A stretch of 64,000 nucleotides of DNA, from NCBI GenBank assembly GCA_021371965.1, contig JAJFVE010000153.1, positions 61,885 through 125,884 of the forward strand, given 5' to 3'. A program made the position numbers and the translations under genes. Below, one piece after another: positions 8,369-16,619 of the stretch (position 1 is its first letter; every line of letters begins with the position of its first letter). Source of the DNA: Planctomycetaceae bacterium. Lineage in GTDB: Bacteria > Planctomycetota > Phycisphaerae > SM23-33. Below the pieces are notes generated by a model, which saw only the letters and a program-made list of their open reading frames with translations, had not been told where the DNA came from and made no database searches.

Positions 8369-9118
8369 CTAGTTCCTGCGCTTCCGCAGCAAAGCCGCCA
8401 CGCCGCCCAGAACCAGCAGACTCATCGTCGCAGGCTCGGGGATCAATGTGGTTGTCACGCGAATGTCGTCGAAGACCACCATTTCCTTTGCATCAGTGCC
8501 CCTGATCCAGAGATAGACGTACAAGGACTTTCCGGCCAGACCCTGGGCAGCAATCGTGGCGGCGTCGAGGGTGACGGTTTTCTCGACAAACGCCCCTTGG
8601 GTTAGCTCGGAGCCCAAGAACCAGTTCGTCGCCTCGTTGGTCAGAGGATCGTCCAAACTCCACCCCGGGTTGGTCGTCAGGGCGATCATGACAGCGTCCA
8701 TCTTGTAGAACGTCGAACTCTCAAGCAGCCGTCCAACGTCGACCGAAAGCGCATAACTTGTGGAAGCCGCGATGGTGCCGATTGGACTGGTTGTGTAGAG
8801 AGCGGTCTTGCCCGGAGCGCCTGCAGGCGACTTGATCATCAGCCCGTTGGTGCCGTCCGGAGCCGAGCTGCTGCTGAAGCGAACGTTGCCAGCCGTGTCA
8901 GGATTGCACTCGTTGTACCAGTGATACATCGTGTCGGACGTAACAGTCCACCCCGGCACGCCGCCCTGTGTATTGGACCGCGTCTCCGTACCCCACGTGC
9001 CTTCAGCCACGCTTTCGGCTTCAAAAGACTCGGTGAAGAGAACCGCTGCATCGGCCGGAGCGCCGAGGCACAGAACCATTCCTAGCACAACCAGCAACGA
9101 GAGAGTTCTACCGTGCAT
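8369..9118 (-). CDS. PEP-CTERM protein, small ectodomain type
   Basis: A 249-residue exported protein. It has a signal peptide (1-24, ending ADA), an ectodomain starting LFTESFEAESV (about 28-220), and a PEP-CTERM tail (IPEPATMSLLVLGG, hydrophobic segment, RKRRN). The ATG at 9118 has AAGGAG six bases upstream. A 48-bp stretch of the tail coding sequence (8384-8431) is identical to 4460-4507 in the large PEP-CTERM gene, although the ectodomains differ. The ligand and role are unknown; surface binding of glycans or matrix is a reasonable guess. Confidence 0.8.
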   Translation of the reverse strand: MHGRTLSLLVVLGMVLCLGAPADAAVLFTESFEAESVAEGTWGTETRSNTQGGVPGWTVTSDTMYHWYNECNPDTAGNVRFSSSSAPDGTNGLMIKSPAGAPGKTALYTTSPIGTIAASTSYALSVDVGRLLESSTFYKMDAVMIALTTNPGWSLDDPLTNEATNWFLGSELTQGAFVEKTVTLDAATIAAQGLAGKSLYVYLWIRGTDAKEMVVFDDIRVTTTLIPEPATMSLLVLGGVAALLRKRRN

Positions 9119-9257
9119 TTCATTCTCCTTCAGACGAATCGATGACGGACTCCTGTCGCCTCACGCGAAACCGGGTGTCCACGGAAATTGTTGCCTTCTG
9201 CCAAGAACAAGTCTCGAAAGCTACAACGTCTGCTGCCAGATTTCTACTCCTGTGCGT

Positions 9258-9285
9258 AATTTACTACAGAATTGCCTTGCGTCAA
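9258..9285 (-). promoter_or_regulatory. Predicted promoter of the third PEP-CTERM gene
   Basis: On the minus strand TTGACG (9285-9280), a 16-bp spacer, then TAAATT (9263-9258). It leaves an untranslated leader of about 130 bases before the ATG at 9118. Confidence 0.4.
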
Positions 9286-9338
9286 GTGAGAAATCTTGCC
9301 CGGCAGCTAAAAAGTTCAAGTCCGCCTATCTGTCGTGA

Positions 9339-9620
9339 ATGGCTCAGGTAAATCATCTAGCTACCGAAGCGATACGCCGTTCCCGACAGGCGTCCAATCA
9401 GATTCGCCTGGTTGCCAACGGCACAGTCATCGCCTATCAGGCTGTCAGCAACGCCCTGGCCAATCAGCCGGCGAGCGGCACATGGGCCAATTACACGATC
9501 TCGTTCACCAATGATGATCTGGGCCTTATCACGACGTCTCCGGGTATGGATATTCGCGGGGTTCTTATGTCGAATTTATTTATAATAAAACACAACATAT
9601 TTGAATTACGGTACTTATAA
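9339..9620 (+). pseudogene. Probable remnant of a PEP-CTERM ectodomain gene
   Basis: An open frame of 93 codons contains RLVANGTVIAYQA followed by SGTWANYTISFTNDDLG. This matches in layout the second half of the ectodomain in the PEP-CTERM protein at 7401-8084 (LWVGGTKYYTDI, then LWKEVTVSHTV). There is no signal peptide, no PEP-CTERM tail and no ribosome binding site. The 3' end runs into AT-rich sequence. I infer a decayed fragment in the PEP-CTERM island. The rest of the 9119-9767 interval holds only the two promoters listed separately. Confidence 0.4.
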
Positions 9621-9644
9621 CGAAGGACATTTTCAGATGAAGTA

Positions 9645-9673
9645 TTGACAGAGATGCTATGATCGAGTATCAT
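9645..9673 (+). promoter_or_regulatory. Strong sigma70-type promoter of the fourth PEP-CTERM gene
   Basis: TTGACA at 9645-9650 (perfect consensus), a 17-bp spacer, then TATCAT at 9668-9673. The expected start of transcription is near 9680, leaving a leader of about 88 bases before the ATG at 9768. Confidence 0.7.
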
Positions 9674-9767
9674 CTCTTTCGGTCGCGGAGGCGGCCAAGG
9701 CAGTTCGCAAAGAAGAAGTCCAATAGGTTTTGTTTTCCAACAACGGTGGCTAATTAGGAGAAAGGCA

Positions 9768-10475
9768 ATGAGGCATTTCGGAGCAGTTTTAGCGTGTATT
9801 GTTTGTGTGGGCGTCAGTCTTGCCCTGACAAGTCCGGCAACGGCCGGAGTGATCGATGTCAAAGGCAGCTTCGAGGATCCAGCCCGGTCAAGCGGTGTGG
9901 AGGAGAAAGTAACCTACAACACTAATACTGGATGGCTTTCTGGACCGTCGTTGACTGGCTGGACGCTCGATATGCAATACGCGTCAGGTAACGCCACTTG
10001 GATGTCCGTCTACAATCCCGCGACCCCGTTTGCCGGGCAGACCGGGAGCCAAGTCACCGGGGCATATGTCTCGTCAGGGACATTGCAGGGCTCGAAGGGT
10101 GCCCGGTGGACCAGCGGCGTTGTTGGCCAGGCCGCCATCGGCAACACCTATGATTTGAGTGTGGATGTATTCAACGCTGGTGCAGCTTCAGCTTGGGGGA
10201 TTGGTGCACCGAAGCTTCAACTTTATGTGGGCGGCGGATTGAAGAAAGAGGCGGCCATCACGGCCAATGGCATCCAATTTACCACCACCTCACTGCAGTG
10301 GGTGGCCGACTCCGCGGGCGATATCACGATCAGGATCCTTCAGGTAGGCAGCCAAAGCACGCCAAGCAAGCTGTACTACGATAACGTGCAGTTGAGTTAC
10401 GTTCCCGAGCCGGCGACGATGGCGCTGCTGGGCTTGGGCGGCCTGGGCGCGCTGCTGCGACGCCGCAGAAGCTAG
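9768..10475 (+). CDS. PEP-CTERM protein, small ectodomain type
   Basis: A 235-residue exported protein with a signal peptide (1-26, ending ATA), an ectodomain starting VKGSFEDPARSS (about 30-205), and a C-terminal VPEPATMALLGLGGLGALLRRRRS sorting tail. An AGGAG lies seven bases before the ATG. It is the only member of the island on the plus strand, and its tail coding sequence is more diverged than those of the three minus-strand members. It has the clearest promoter of the window upstream and a terminator downstream, so it is a single-gene transcription unit. Confidence 0.85.
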   Translation: MRHFGAVLACIVCVGVSLALTSPATAGVIDVKGSFEDPARSSGVEEKVTYNTNTGWLSGPSLTGWTLDMQYASGNATWMSVYNPATPFAGQTGSQVTGAYVSSGTLQGSKGARWTSGVVGQAAIGNTYDLSVDVFNAGAASAWGIGAPKLQLYVGGGLKKEAAITANGIQFTTTSLQWVADSAGDITIRILQVGSQSTPSKLYYDNVQLSYVPEPATMALLGLGGLGALLRRRRS

Positions 10476-10535
10476 AGTTTAATCGGGCGGTCTTTCCAGG
10501 TGTGCTGGATGGGCCGGCCTCCATAGATAATCAGG

Positions 10536-10560
10536 ACGGGCGGTCCATTGGGCCGCCCGT
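10536..10560 (+). terminator. Terminator of the fourth PEP-CTERM gene
   Basis: A GC-rich hairpin, ACGGGCGGTCC with GGCCGCCCGT, four-base loop and one bulged T, followed by TCTGTT. It lies 60 bases after the stop codon. The rest of 10476-10842 is AT-rich DNA without a recognisable gene, apart from the repeat at 10788-10836. Confidence 0.65.
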
Positions 10561-10787
10561 TCTGTTACTACAACGCCAGATAGCGCCACGGAACCGTTCT
10601 TGGAGAGGGGATTGTCCGGGTAAGCAGGCCAACTGCGATATATTTATCGTAACACATTATCATATAACGCTTTACATAAAGAGACGCCCTTCGACATCGC
10701 CGAAAACGGACAAGAATAGACAATGCAAGGACAATGCGGCATCGAGACCTTTCTGGCAAGGGCTCAAAACGCCGAGGAATAAACAAA

Positions 10788-10836
10788 GCATGGGCGAGAC
10801 GCCCATGCGACTCACGGGCAAGATGCCCGTGCTACT
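10788..10836. repeat. Dispersed GGGCG-type double palindrome, copy A
   Basis: Two adjacent palindromes. One is built on TGGGCGAGACGCCCA, the other on CACGGGCAAGATGCCCGTG, ending at GCTAC. It sits seven bases before the stop codon of the minus-strand UROD-fold gene. Related copies are at 14165, 17424, 28442, 40032 and 41647. Confidence 0.75.
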
Positions 10837-10842
10837 CACCAC

Positions 10843-11886
10843 TCAACACTTCCCATCAGCCCATTCTCGCAGGCGGTGGGATTTCTCGATGGCTTCTTCG
10901 CGCGTGGCGGCGACTTCGCGCAGGAACACCGGGGCGGCCGGGGCGTTGGCTTCAATCCAGGCGGGCATGGCCGTCGGGTCGGGTTGGCAGTCGTGGACGT
11001 GGATGACTTTTTCGTTGAAGAACCGGTACGCGTCGGCTGTCACGGCGGGGCCCTGGGTGATGTTCAGCACGCGGAGGTTGCGGATCTTCAGGAACGTATT
11101 CCACTGGTGCCGTGCGTTGGCGCAGCAGTGGATCCCCAGCCCGCCGAAGTGGTCGCTCAGGGCATTGAGATGCGGCAGGAAGAACTCCTGGGCCATCTCC
11201 GGGCTGACCGAGCCGATCTCGTCCTCCGACAGCGTCAGGCCCTGCGGCATGTAATAGGGCGGATAGTGGGCGATGAACGCCCGGCCGTAGCGTGAGAACC
11301 ATTCGTCGCAAAAGGCTGTCAGGAGCTGGCGGCACTTGTCGGCCAGTTCGTGGACGGCCTGCGGGGCGTCGACCATGGCGTAGTAGAAGTCGGTCTTGTT
11401 CCAGATCAGCGCGGCGATGTCGACGGGGCTCTGGATGTCGGGGATCTTCATGATGAGATCGGCCCCGCCGCGGCGATGGAACTCGTCGGCGATCTCGAAC
11501 AGCACCGCCAGCGGCGGGCAGTCCAGCGACGGCACCTTCAGCGAGGCGACCTGCGAGCTATGCGTAATCAGCGGCCGCGCTGAGGGGTTGCTGTTCTCGT
11601 GACGGTACACGCCGCAGCCGAAGGCGTGGGCGAAGATCTCGGTGCCGGTGTAGACATCGGCGAAGGGAATCGAGTCGTCGCCAATCCACTGGCGGCGGGC
11701 GAGCATCTGGCAGTAATTCTGCCAGGCGTTTTCGATGCGGCCTCGCTTGTTCTCAGGAAACGCCGCGGCGTCGGGCACCGGCGGCAGGGGTTCGTCGCCG
11801 CCATAGACGCAGAAGACCCGCCGCCGCCCGTTGGCGCGGTTGAACAGGTCGTGCCATCGCTGCAGGGCGGAAGCATCTGTTGTCAT
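10843..11886 (-). CDS. Uroporphyrinogen decarboxylase (UROD) superfamily protein
   Basis: A 347-residue cytoplasmic protein of the UROD fold, which includes haem-pathway decarboxylases and the corrinoid methyltransferases MtaA/CmuA. Typical late-domain features are visible: a PPYYMPQGLTLSEDEIGSVSPEMAQEFFLPH segment at about 210-240, then GLGIHCCANA and LRVLNITQGP. The canonical HemE N-terminal arginine signature is absent, so a methyltransferase-like or unknown role is more likely than haem synthesis. The HCCANA segment could bind zinc, as in methylcobamide:CoM transferases. I chose the ATG at 11886, with a weak GAGG upstream; an earlier ATG at 11916 has no ribosome site. Confidence 0.7.
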   Translation of the reverse strand: MTTDASALQRWHDLFNRANGRRRVFCVYGGDEPLPPVPDAAAFPENKRGRIENAWQNYCQMLARRQWIGDDSIPFADVYTGTEIFAHAFGCGVYRHENSNPSARPLITHSSQVASLKVPSLDCPPLAVLFEIADEFHRRGGADLIMKIPDIQSPVDIAALIWNKTDFYYAMVDAPQAVHELADKCRQLLTAFCDEWFSRYGRAFIAHYPPYYMPQGLTLSEDEIGSVSPEMAQEFFLPHLNALSDHFGGLGIHCCANARHQWNTFLKIRNLRVLNITQGPAVTADAYRFFNEKVIHVHDCQPDPTAMPAWIEANAPAAPVFLREVAATREEAIEKSHRLREWADGKC

Positions 11887-11930
11887 TGAGCGCCTCGCTC
11901 TATCCGTCGCGAACATTTCAAATTACAGAT

Positions 11931-12008
11931 CACTACTGTCCGGTCATTGCTTTTGGATCTTAACACATAACGAGCTGTCGCTGTTCAACTGATGATCGGA
12001 CAGTAGTG
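11931..12008. mobile_element. MITE-like element, 78 bp, with 17-bp terminal inverted repeats
   Basis: The left end CACTACTGTCCGGTCAT (11931-11947) pairs with the right end (11992-12008) at 16 of 17 positions. The flanks look like a target duplication: AATTACAGAT just before and AATTCAGAT just after. The 44-bp interior is AT-rich and non-coding. The ends look like insertion-sequence termini, but no transposase is present. Confidence 0.6.
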
Positions 12009-12025
12009 AATTCAGATGGAAATGG

Positions 12026-13369
12026 TCACAGCGGCATCCATCGCCAGGCGAAGCCTTCAAACCGCTTGCCGAGGCGGCCTAGCAGGCCGGTCATGTTGAG
12101 CTTCTTGCCCAGTTGGCGGATGGTCTGGTCTTGCGGCGCCAGTGACATGGCGCGCCACAGGTATCGTCGCGCCCGGCGGATCGAGCCGGTCTGCACGTGC
12201 GCCAAGGCCAAGTTGTACAGCGCCTGGGGGTTTTGCGGCTGAAGCTTCAGCGCCCGGCGGCACTGGCGGATCCCCTCGTCCATCATCTTGAGTTCAAAGT
12301 AGCTCACAGCCAGGCTGTGACGGGCCTCGGCGTCGTCGGGGCGCAGCGTCACCAGGCGCTGGAAGACGGCGTTGGCCTGACGACCCATGTGGGCTTCGAG
12401 CAGCAGTTGGCCCAGTTCGGCCAGCATCACCGCGTCGTCGCCGCAGCGCTTGAGCTCGATGGTCAGGTGCTTGGCGGCCTCCATCGACTGCCCGCGGGCC
12501 AGGCACACCTGCGCCAGCCGCGCGTGGGCGCCGGCGTAATGTTCATCGGCGGCCAGCACATTCTGGAAGAACGCCCCGGCCTCGTCCATGTTCTTTTGCC
12601 GCAGGGCCAGTTCGCCCAGGCAGAAGAAGGCATCGGCGTTGTCGCCCTGGGCCAGCGCCCGTCGGAAGAGGGCGGCTGCCTGCTCGGGGCGGTCCATTTC
12701 CATCATCAGCTCGCCCAGGTCGAGCATGGTCTCGACGTCCTCGCCGGCGACATCGAGCTCCATGCGGTAGTGCTTGGCGGCCTGTTCGAGTTCGCCCTTG
12801 GCCCAGTACGCTTCGGCGATATGCACGTTGGTCTGGGGGTGCTTGGGATCGAGTCGCAGCACCTGCTGGAGGCAGTTGATAGCCGCGTCGTACTGGCCTC
12901 GGTTATAGAGGCTGGCGGCGATGTTGTAGTAGCAGAGGCTGCAATCATCCTTGACCTGGCGGGCGAGGTAGAACATCAGTTCGGCCTGGTCGTGCTGGCC
13001 CATCTCGGTGTAGGTGATGATGCGGTTGCAGTAGGCCGGCTCGTAGTTGGGGTCGAGCTTCTCGATATGTTGGAAGTAGTTCAGCGCTTCGGCGTACTTG
13101 CCCTGGCGGGTCATGTTGACGCCCAGGCAGTTGAGCGTTTCGAGGTCGTCGGGCGTCATCTCCAGCGCCCGGGCGAAGACCTGCCCGGCGCGCTCGTAGT
13201 CTTCCAGGGCCTCCAGCGTCAGACCGAGATTGAAATGCCACAGCGGGTTGAGCGGGTTGATGTCGATGGCCGCCTGCAGTTCCGCCGCCGCTTCGGCCCA
13301 GCGGCCTTGCTCGTACAATACGTGAGCTCGGTCCACTCGTCCTTCGGCGTCTGTCCACTCGTTGCTCAA
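12026..13369 (-). CDS. Tetratricopeptide repeat (TPR) protein
   Basis: About 447 residues made of roughly eleven consecutive TPR units from residue 12 onward (for example WHFNLGLTLEALEDYERAGQVFARALEMTPDD), with no signal peptide or membrane segment. TPR arrays act as cytoplasmic docking scaffolds. The start is uncertain: no ATG is available near the first repeat. A TTG at 13369, preceded by CGGAG seven bases away, gives a product beginning just before the first repeat; the frame remains open to 13525. No catalytic domain is fused to the array. Confidence 0.7.
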   Translation of the reverse strand: MSNEWTDAEGRVDRAHVLYEQGRWAEAAAELQAAIDINPLNPLWHFNLGLTLEALEDYERAGQVFARALEMTPDDLETLNCLGVNMTRQGKYAEALNYFQHIEKLDPNYEPAYCNRIITYTEMGQHDQAELMFYLARQVKDDCSLCYYNIAASLYNRGQYDAAINCLQQVLRLDPKHPQTNVHIAEAYWAKGELEQAAKHYRMELDVAGEDVETMLDLGELMMEMDRPEQAAALFRRALAQGDNADAFFCLGELALRQKNMDEAGAFFQNVLAADEHYAGAHARLAQVCLARGQSMEAAKHLTIELKRCGDDAVMLAELGQLLLEAHMGRQANAVFQRLVTLRPDDAEARHSLAVSYFELKMMDEGIRQCRRALKLQPQNPQALYNLALAHVQTGSIRRARRYLWRAMSLAPQDQTIRQLGKKLNMTGLLGRLGKRFEGFAWRWMPL

Positions 13370-13554
13370 GTCATGCTCCGAACGTAGGCGACCAGGTTTT
13401 AACACTGTGTCGGCCGATCCGCATCCATGACTACCGGCCCGAGCAATCCCCACTGGCGATTTCCATTGTACAACAAAGCCCCATTTTGACAAGGAGGGAA
13501 ACCACCCACGCGGCGGCAATTTCAATTTCGCCGCGATCTTGTCCGCTACAAAAG

Positions 13555-13593
13555 CAGGAAGAGCACAAAGATGGGTTCTTTGCGCTCTTCCTG
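13555..13593 (-). terminator. Terminator of the YXWGG lipoprotein gene
   Basis: A 17-bp stem, CAGGAAGAGCACAAAGA with a complement that differs at one position, and a 5-base loop. On the minus strand it is followed by CTTTTGT. It lies 46 bases after the stop codon. Confidence 0.75.
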
Positions 13594-13638
13594 TTCTGGC
13601 TGCAGATTGTTCTCAATTCCGTGGCGAAATCGCCGTCC

Positions 13639-14085
13639 TCATCTCCAGTGGCCGGGCGTGTAGCGGCCGCCGGGGCGTCCGTGGCCGCCTTCATATCGCG
13701 GGGCGACCCACACCGCCCGAGCGTGGGGCGGGCGATCGTAGTGTCCGCGGGCCCAGACGTAGCGTCCGCCGCTCCAGTTCCAGTACCCGCCGATCCAGAT
13801 GTAACCGACGGCCGGCGGGGGCGGAGGCGTCTCGACGATCGGCGCCGGCGGAGGCGCCATCACCACCACCGGGGCCGGAGCGACATATACCGGCGCCGGA
13901 GCGGGAGGCTGCTGAACGTAAACGACCGTCGGTGGCGGCGGTGGCGGTGGCGGCGGCGATTGCAGCGGCAAGACCACGCCCAGATTAAGGTTCGTCCGCT
14001 CGCGGCAGCCGGTTACGGTCATCGCGGCTATCGCCAGCACGCCTGTCATCAAGAACATCCCGCTCATCAACGGTCGGCATTTCAT
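13639..14085 (-). CDS. Proline-rich lipoprotein with YXWGG/WXXGXW-type repeats
   Basis: A 148-residue small lipoprotein. A signal peptide ends in a lipobox-like TVTGC (Cys near residue 28). It is followed by a run of prolines, a Pro/Ala/Val linker, and aromatic-glycine repeats [18 protein letters not shown] and YTPGHWR. These repeats occur in small secreted or outer-membrane proteins of unknown function. The ATG at 14085 has AGGAG seven bases upstream; the frame also contains an earlier, less supported start. Monocistronic, with its own terminator. Confidence 0.7.
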   Translation of the reverse strand: MKCRPLMSGMFLMTGVLAIAAMTVTGCRERTNLNLGVVLPLQSPPPPPPPPPTVVYVQQPPAPAPVYVAPAPVVVMAPPPAPIVETPPPPPAVGYIWIGGYWNWSGGRYVWARGHYDRPPHARAVWVAPRYEGGHGRPGGRYTPGHWR

Positions 14086-14164
14086 GGCAACTCTCCTGAG
14101 CAAAGCATTAGTTGACAAGACAGTGAGAGCATCCCTGATCGAGGTTACTCAAGCGGGGGAATTT

Positions 14165-14239
14165 TGTGGCACGGGCGTCGCGCCCGCGCATCTCGCAGAG
14201 CCTGGGCGAGGCCTGCCCCGTCGGGATGCCCATGCCACA
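14165..14239. repeat. Dispersed GGGCG-type double palindrome, copy B
   Basis: Outer ends TGTGGCACGGGC and GCCCATGCCACA are inverted copies. The inner part is a degenerate pair of GGGCG palindromes. It lies just after the stop codon of the minus-strand gene at 14244. Confidence 0.65.
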
Positions 14240-14243
14240 GATT

Positions 14244-15161
14244 TCAGCGCGCGATGATCGTGACTTTGATCGAGCCGGAGTTGTCCAGATAGCTCTTGGG
14301 ATCGGCGCCTTCGTCCATTCCCAGTTCCAGCGGGCCCTCTGCCGGCACGGCCATGATGAGCTTCGAGCCGATCTTGAACGGCTCGCCCCCGGCGATGCGC
14401 CCGCGGAGGTAGCCGCGGACTTCGCCGTCGGCTTCATCGAACGCGCGGCCGTCGGGCGTGCAACTGCCCCGCTGCGCCTGGACGCTCCAGATGCCGGTGG
14501 CGTGAAACTCCAGCGATTGGCCCTTCTTGTATTGTCCGGCGGCAGTCCACATGGCCTGGGCGTTGACCTCGATGACAACCGGGCCGGCGGGGTCTTTGGA
14601 CGGGGCAGAGTCTTTGGGGGCCGGTTTGGGCGTTTCCTTTTCAGACAGGGGCAGGGGGCCTCCGTTCAGGGCGTTGCCGGCGTCGTCGAGCAGCACCATC
14701 GCCTCGATGCGCGAGGCGTTCTTGGGCGGGTAGATATCCAGGAAGTGCTCCAGGCAGGCGCGGGCGCGGCGGAGCATCTCGGTGCGGTCTTCGCCCGCCG
14801 GCGCGGCCACCGCCAGATCGCACAGGTACCATTTGCCCAGTTCGAGACTGGCCGGGGCATCGAGCTCTTCGGTTTTCTTGCACGCCAGTGGCACCAGGCG
14901 CCGCAGGGTTTCGTCGACGCTGACGTGCAGTAGCGTGCTGGCCTTGTCCGGGGCGTTCATCCGGATCAGGCAGAAGCGGATCAACTCCGTGCGGACCTTG
15001 GCATCGGCGGGATTGTCCGCCAGCTTTCGCATCAGGGCCGCCAGTTCGGCCGTCATGGCCGCCTGACGTTCCTTATTCACCGCCCGCGTCGTCGCCTGCC
15101 CCTGCGCCGCCAGGCAAGCCGCCAAGCCGACCAGGACCGCCATCACGCTCGCTCGCCACAT
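14244..15161 (-). CDS. Secreted protein with C-terminal LecA/galactose-binding-like domain
   Basis: A 305-residue exported protein. It has a signal peptide (1-24, ending AAQGQA), a helical region (about 30-150), a Lys/Pro/Ser linker (about 168-190), and a beta-rich domain (about 190-303). That domain has the pattern VIEVNAQAMWTAAGQYKKGQ, then SVQAQRGSCTPDGRAF, IGSKLIMAVPAEGPLELGMDEG and DNSGSIKVTI, as seen in LecA (PA-IL)-like galactose-binding domains. The LGMDEG segment occupies the place of the LGIND calcium/sugar site of LecA, so metal binding may differ. The ATG at 15161 follows GGGAGG at six bases; a TTG six bases earlier is less likely. Confidence 0.6.
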   Translation of the reverse strand: MWRASVMAVLVGLAACLAAQGQATTRAVNKERQAAMTAELAALMRKLADNPADAKVRTELIRFCLIRMNAPDKASTLLHVSVDETLRRLVPLACKKTEELDAPASLELGKWYLCDLAVAAPAGEDRTEMLRRARACLEHFLDIYPPKNASRIEAMVLLDDAGNALNGGPLPLSEKETPKPAPKDSAPSKDPAGPVVIEVNAQAMWTAAGQYKKGQSLEFHATGIWSVQAQRGSCTPDGRAFDEADGEVRGYLRGRIAGGEPFKIGSKLIMAVPAEGPLELGMDEGADPKSYLDNSGSIKVTIIAR

Positions 15162-15299
15162 GAGCAACCTCCCATCGTCGATGATTTAGTCTACGCTCGC
15201 TCAAATGGCGAAGCAAGGACAGAGCGATGTCCGCTCGAAGGCTTGCGTGGGGCGCGCCGCGGCCATAGATTGTTGACCAACCATTGAAAGGGCCGCGCC

Positions 15300-16454
15300 A
15301 TGAAACCTCTCGTCAAGACGATCGACTCGCAGCCATCCTGGATCATCCGCACGCCGCAGGTGGAACTGGCCGTGACGCAACTGGGCGGGCAGTTGGCGCC
15401 GGTGACGTTCTGCCGCGACACTGGCCGGCCGGTGCAGCCGTACTGGATCAGCCCCTGGCAGAACCAGCATCGCAAGATCCCTGTGCCGGTGCTCATTCCA
15501 CTGAGGGGCGATTTCTTCTGCATGCCCTTCGGCGGCAATGGCGCGCCATTCAAGGGTCAGCAGCACACCGTCCACGGAGAGACGGCGTCGGCACGCTGGA
15601 GCCTGGCCGGCCTGGACAAGAGCGGCTCAGCCACGACGCTCACGTTGACGATGCGTCCGCGCGTCTGCCCGGGCAAGGTCACCAAGACGTTGACGCTGGT
15701 CGGGGGTTCCAACGCAATCTACCAGTGCGATCTGCTCGAGGGGTTCGATGCCGCCATGCCGCTGGGCCATCACGCCACGCTGGCCATGCCCAAGACGCCC
15801 CGGGCGCTGCAGATCTCGACCAGCGCATACCGCTTCGGCATGACCTGCCCCGTGCCCTTCAGCGTACCGGCCGAGGGCGGATACCAGGCCCTGGCAATCA
15901 ACGCGCGGTTCGCCAGCCTCTCACGCGTCCCGACTCTGTGGAAGGACCCGGCCCATGTCGACCTGACCGCCTTTCCCGACCGCCTGGGCTTCACCGACCT
16001 GGCGGCCGTGTTCCACAAGCCCACGCCCGAACCGGCGTGGACCGCGGCCGTCAATACCGAGGCGGGTTACCTGTGGTTCTCGCTCAAGGACGCCGCCGTG
16101 CTTCCGGCGATGACGATGTGGATGTCCAACGGCGGCCGCCACGCGGCGCCCTGGGATGGCCACGATCACTGCCTGGGTCTCGAGGACGGCTGCGGGTACT
16201 TCGCCGAAGGCCTGGCCGATTCCGCCCGGCCCAACCCGCTCACCCGAGTCGGCGTGGCGACAGCCGTCAAGCTCTCGCCCCGCCACCCGACGGCCATCCG
16301 CTACATCCAGGGCGCCATCCGGACCCCGCGCGGGTTCGACCGCGTCGCCACCGCCGCCTTCGCCCCCGGCCGCGTAACCTTCACCGCCGCCAGCGGCAAG
16401 AAAATCACAGCCGCGGTTGCGCATGAGTTCCTCAAGACGGGAACAACGGAATGA
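15300..16454 (+). CDS. Aldose 1-epimerase (galactose mutarotase)-like protein
   Basis: A 384-residue protein of the galactose mutarotase fold, whose members interconvert sugar anomers or bind complex sugars. Beta-sandwich segments run through the whole chain. A histidine-containing HTVHGETA stretch lies near residue 87 and a DHCLGLEDGCGYF stretch near residue 290; both resemble positions that bind sugar in mutarotases. GAAAGG lies upstream of the ATG. No signal peptide is visible, so it is probably cytoplasmic. The last codons and the stop (GGA ACA ACG GAA TGA) are part of a palindromic repeat. Confidence 0.6.
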   Translation: MKPLVKTIDSQPSWIIRTPQVELAVTQLGGQLAPVTFCRDTGRPVQPYWISPWQNQHRKIPVPVLIPLRGDFFCMPFGGNGAPFKGQQHTVHGETASARWSLAGLDKSGSATTLTLTMRPRVCPGKVTKTLTLVGGSNAIYQCDLLEGFDAAMPLGHHATLAMPKTPRALQISTSAYRFGMTCPVPFSVPAEGGYQALAINARFASLSRVPTLWKDPAHVDLTAFPDRLGFTDLAAVFHKPTPEPAWTAAVNTEAGYLWFSLKDAAVLPAMTMWMSNGGRHAAPWDGHDHCLGLEDGCGYFAEGLADSARPNPLTRVGVATAVKLSPRHPTAIRYIQGAIRTPRGFDRVATAAFAPGRVTFTAASGKKITAAVAHEFLKTGTTE

Positions 16455-16533
16455 TGGAAGTCAGGAAGACCCCGGACCGTTTCGCCAACGTTCCAGCATT
16501 CCATTATTTTGCGTTCCAATATTCCGTTGTTCC
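16440..16533. repeat. Palindromic repeat GGAACAACGGAAT, providing the stop of the upstream gene
   Basis: Left arm GGAACAACGGAAT (16440-16452) and right arm (16521-16533) are perfect inverted copies. Weaker pairing continues inward. The left arm includes the final codons and TGA stop of the epimerase-like gene. Confidence 0.7.
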
Positions 16534-16619
16534 ATCGCGAATCCGTTAGATTTGACTTAGCCCCGCGGCGGAAGTAGCATACGCTGTTTACGGCCGCGAC
16601 GGCCCGGAAAGCGACGCGC

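Noticed and set aside
11916..12026. Possible regulatory stem-loop between the UROD-fold and TPR genes
   Set aside because: The inverted repeats are better explained as MITE ends, since they have matching flanking duplications.
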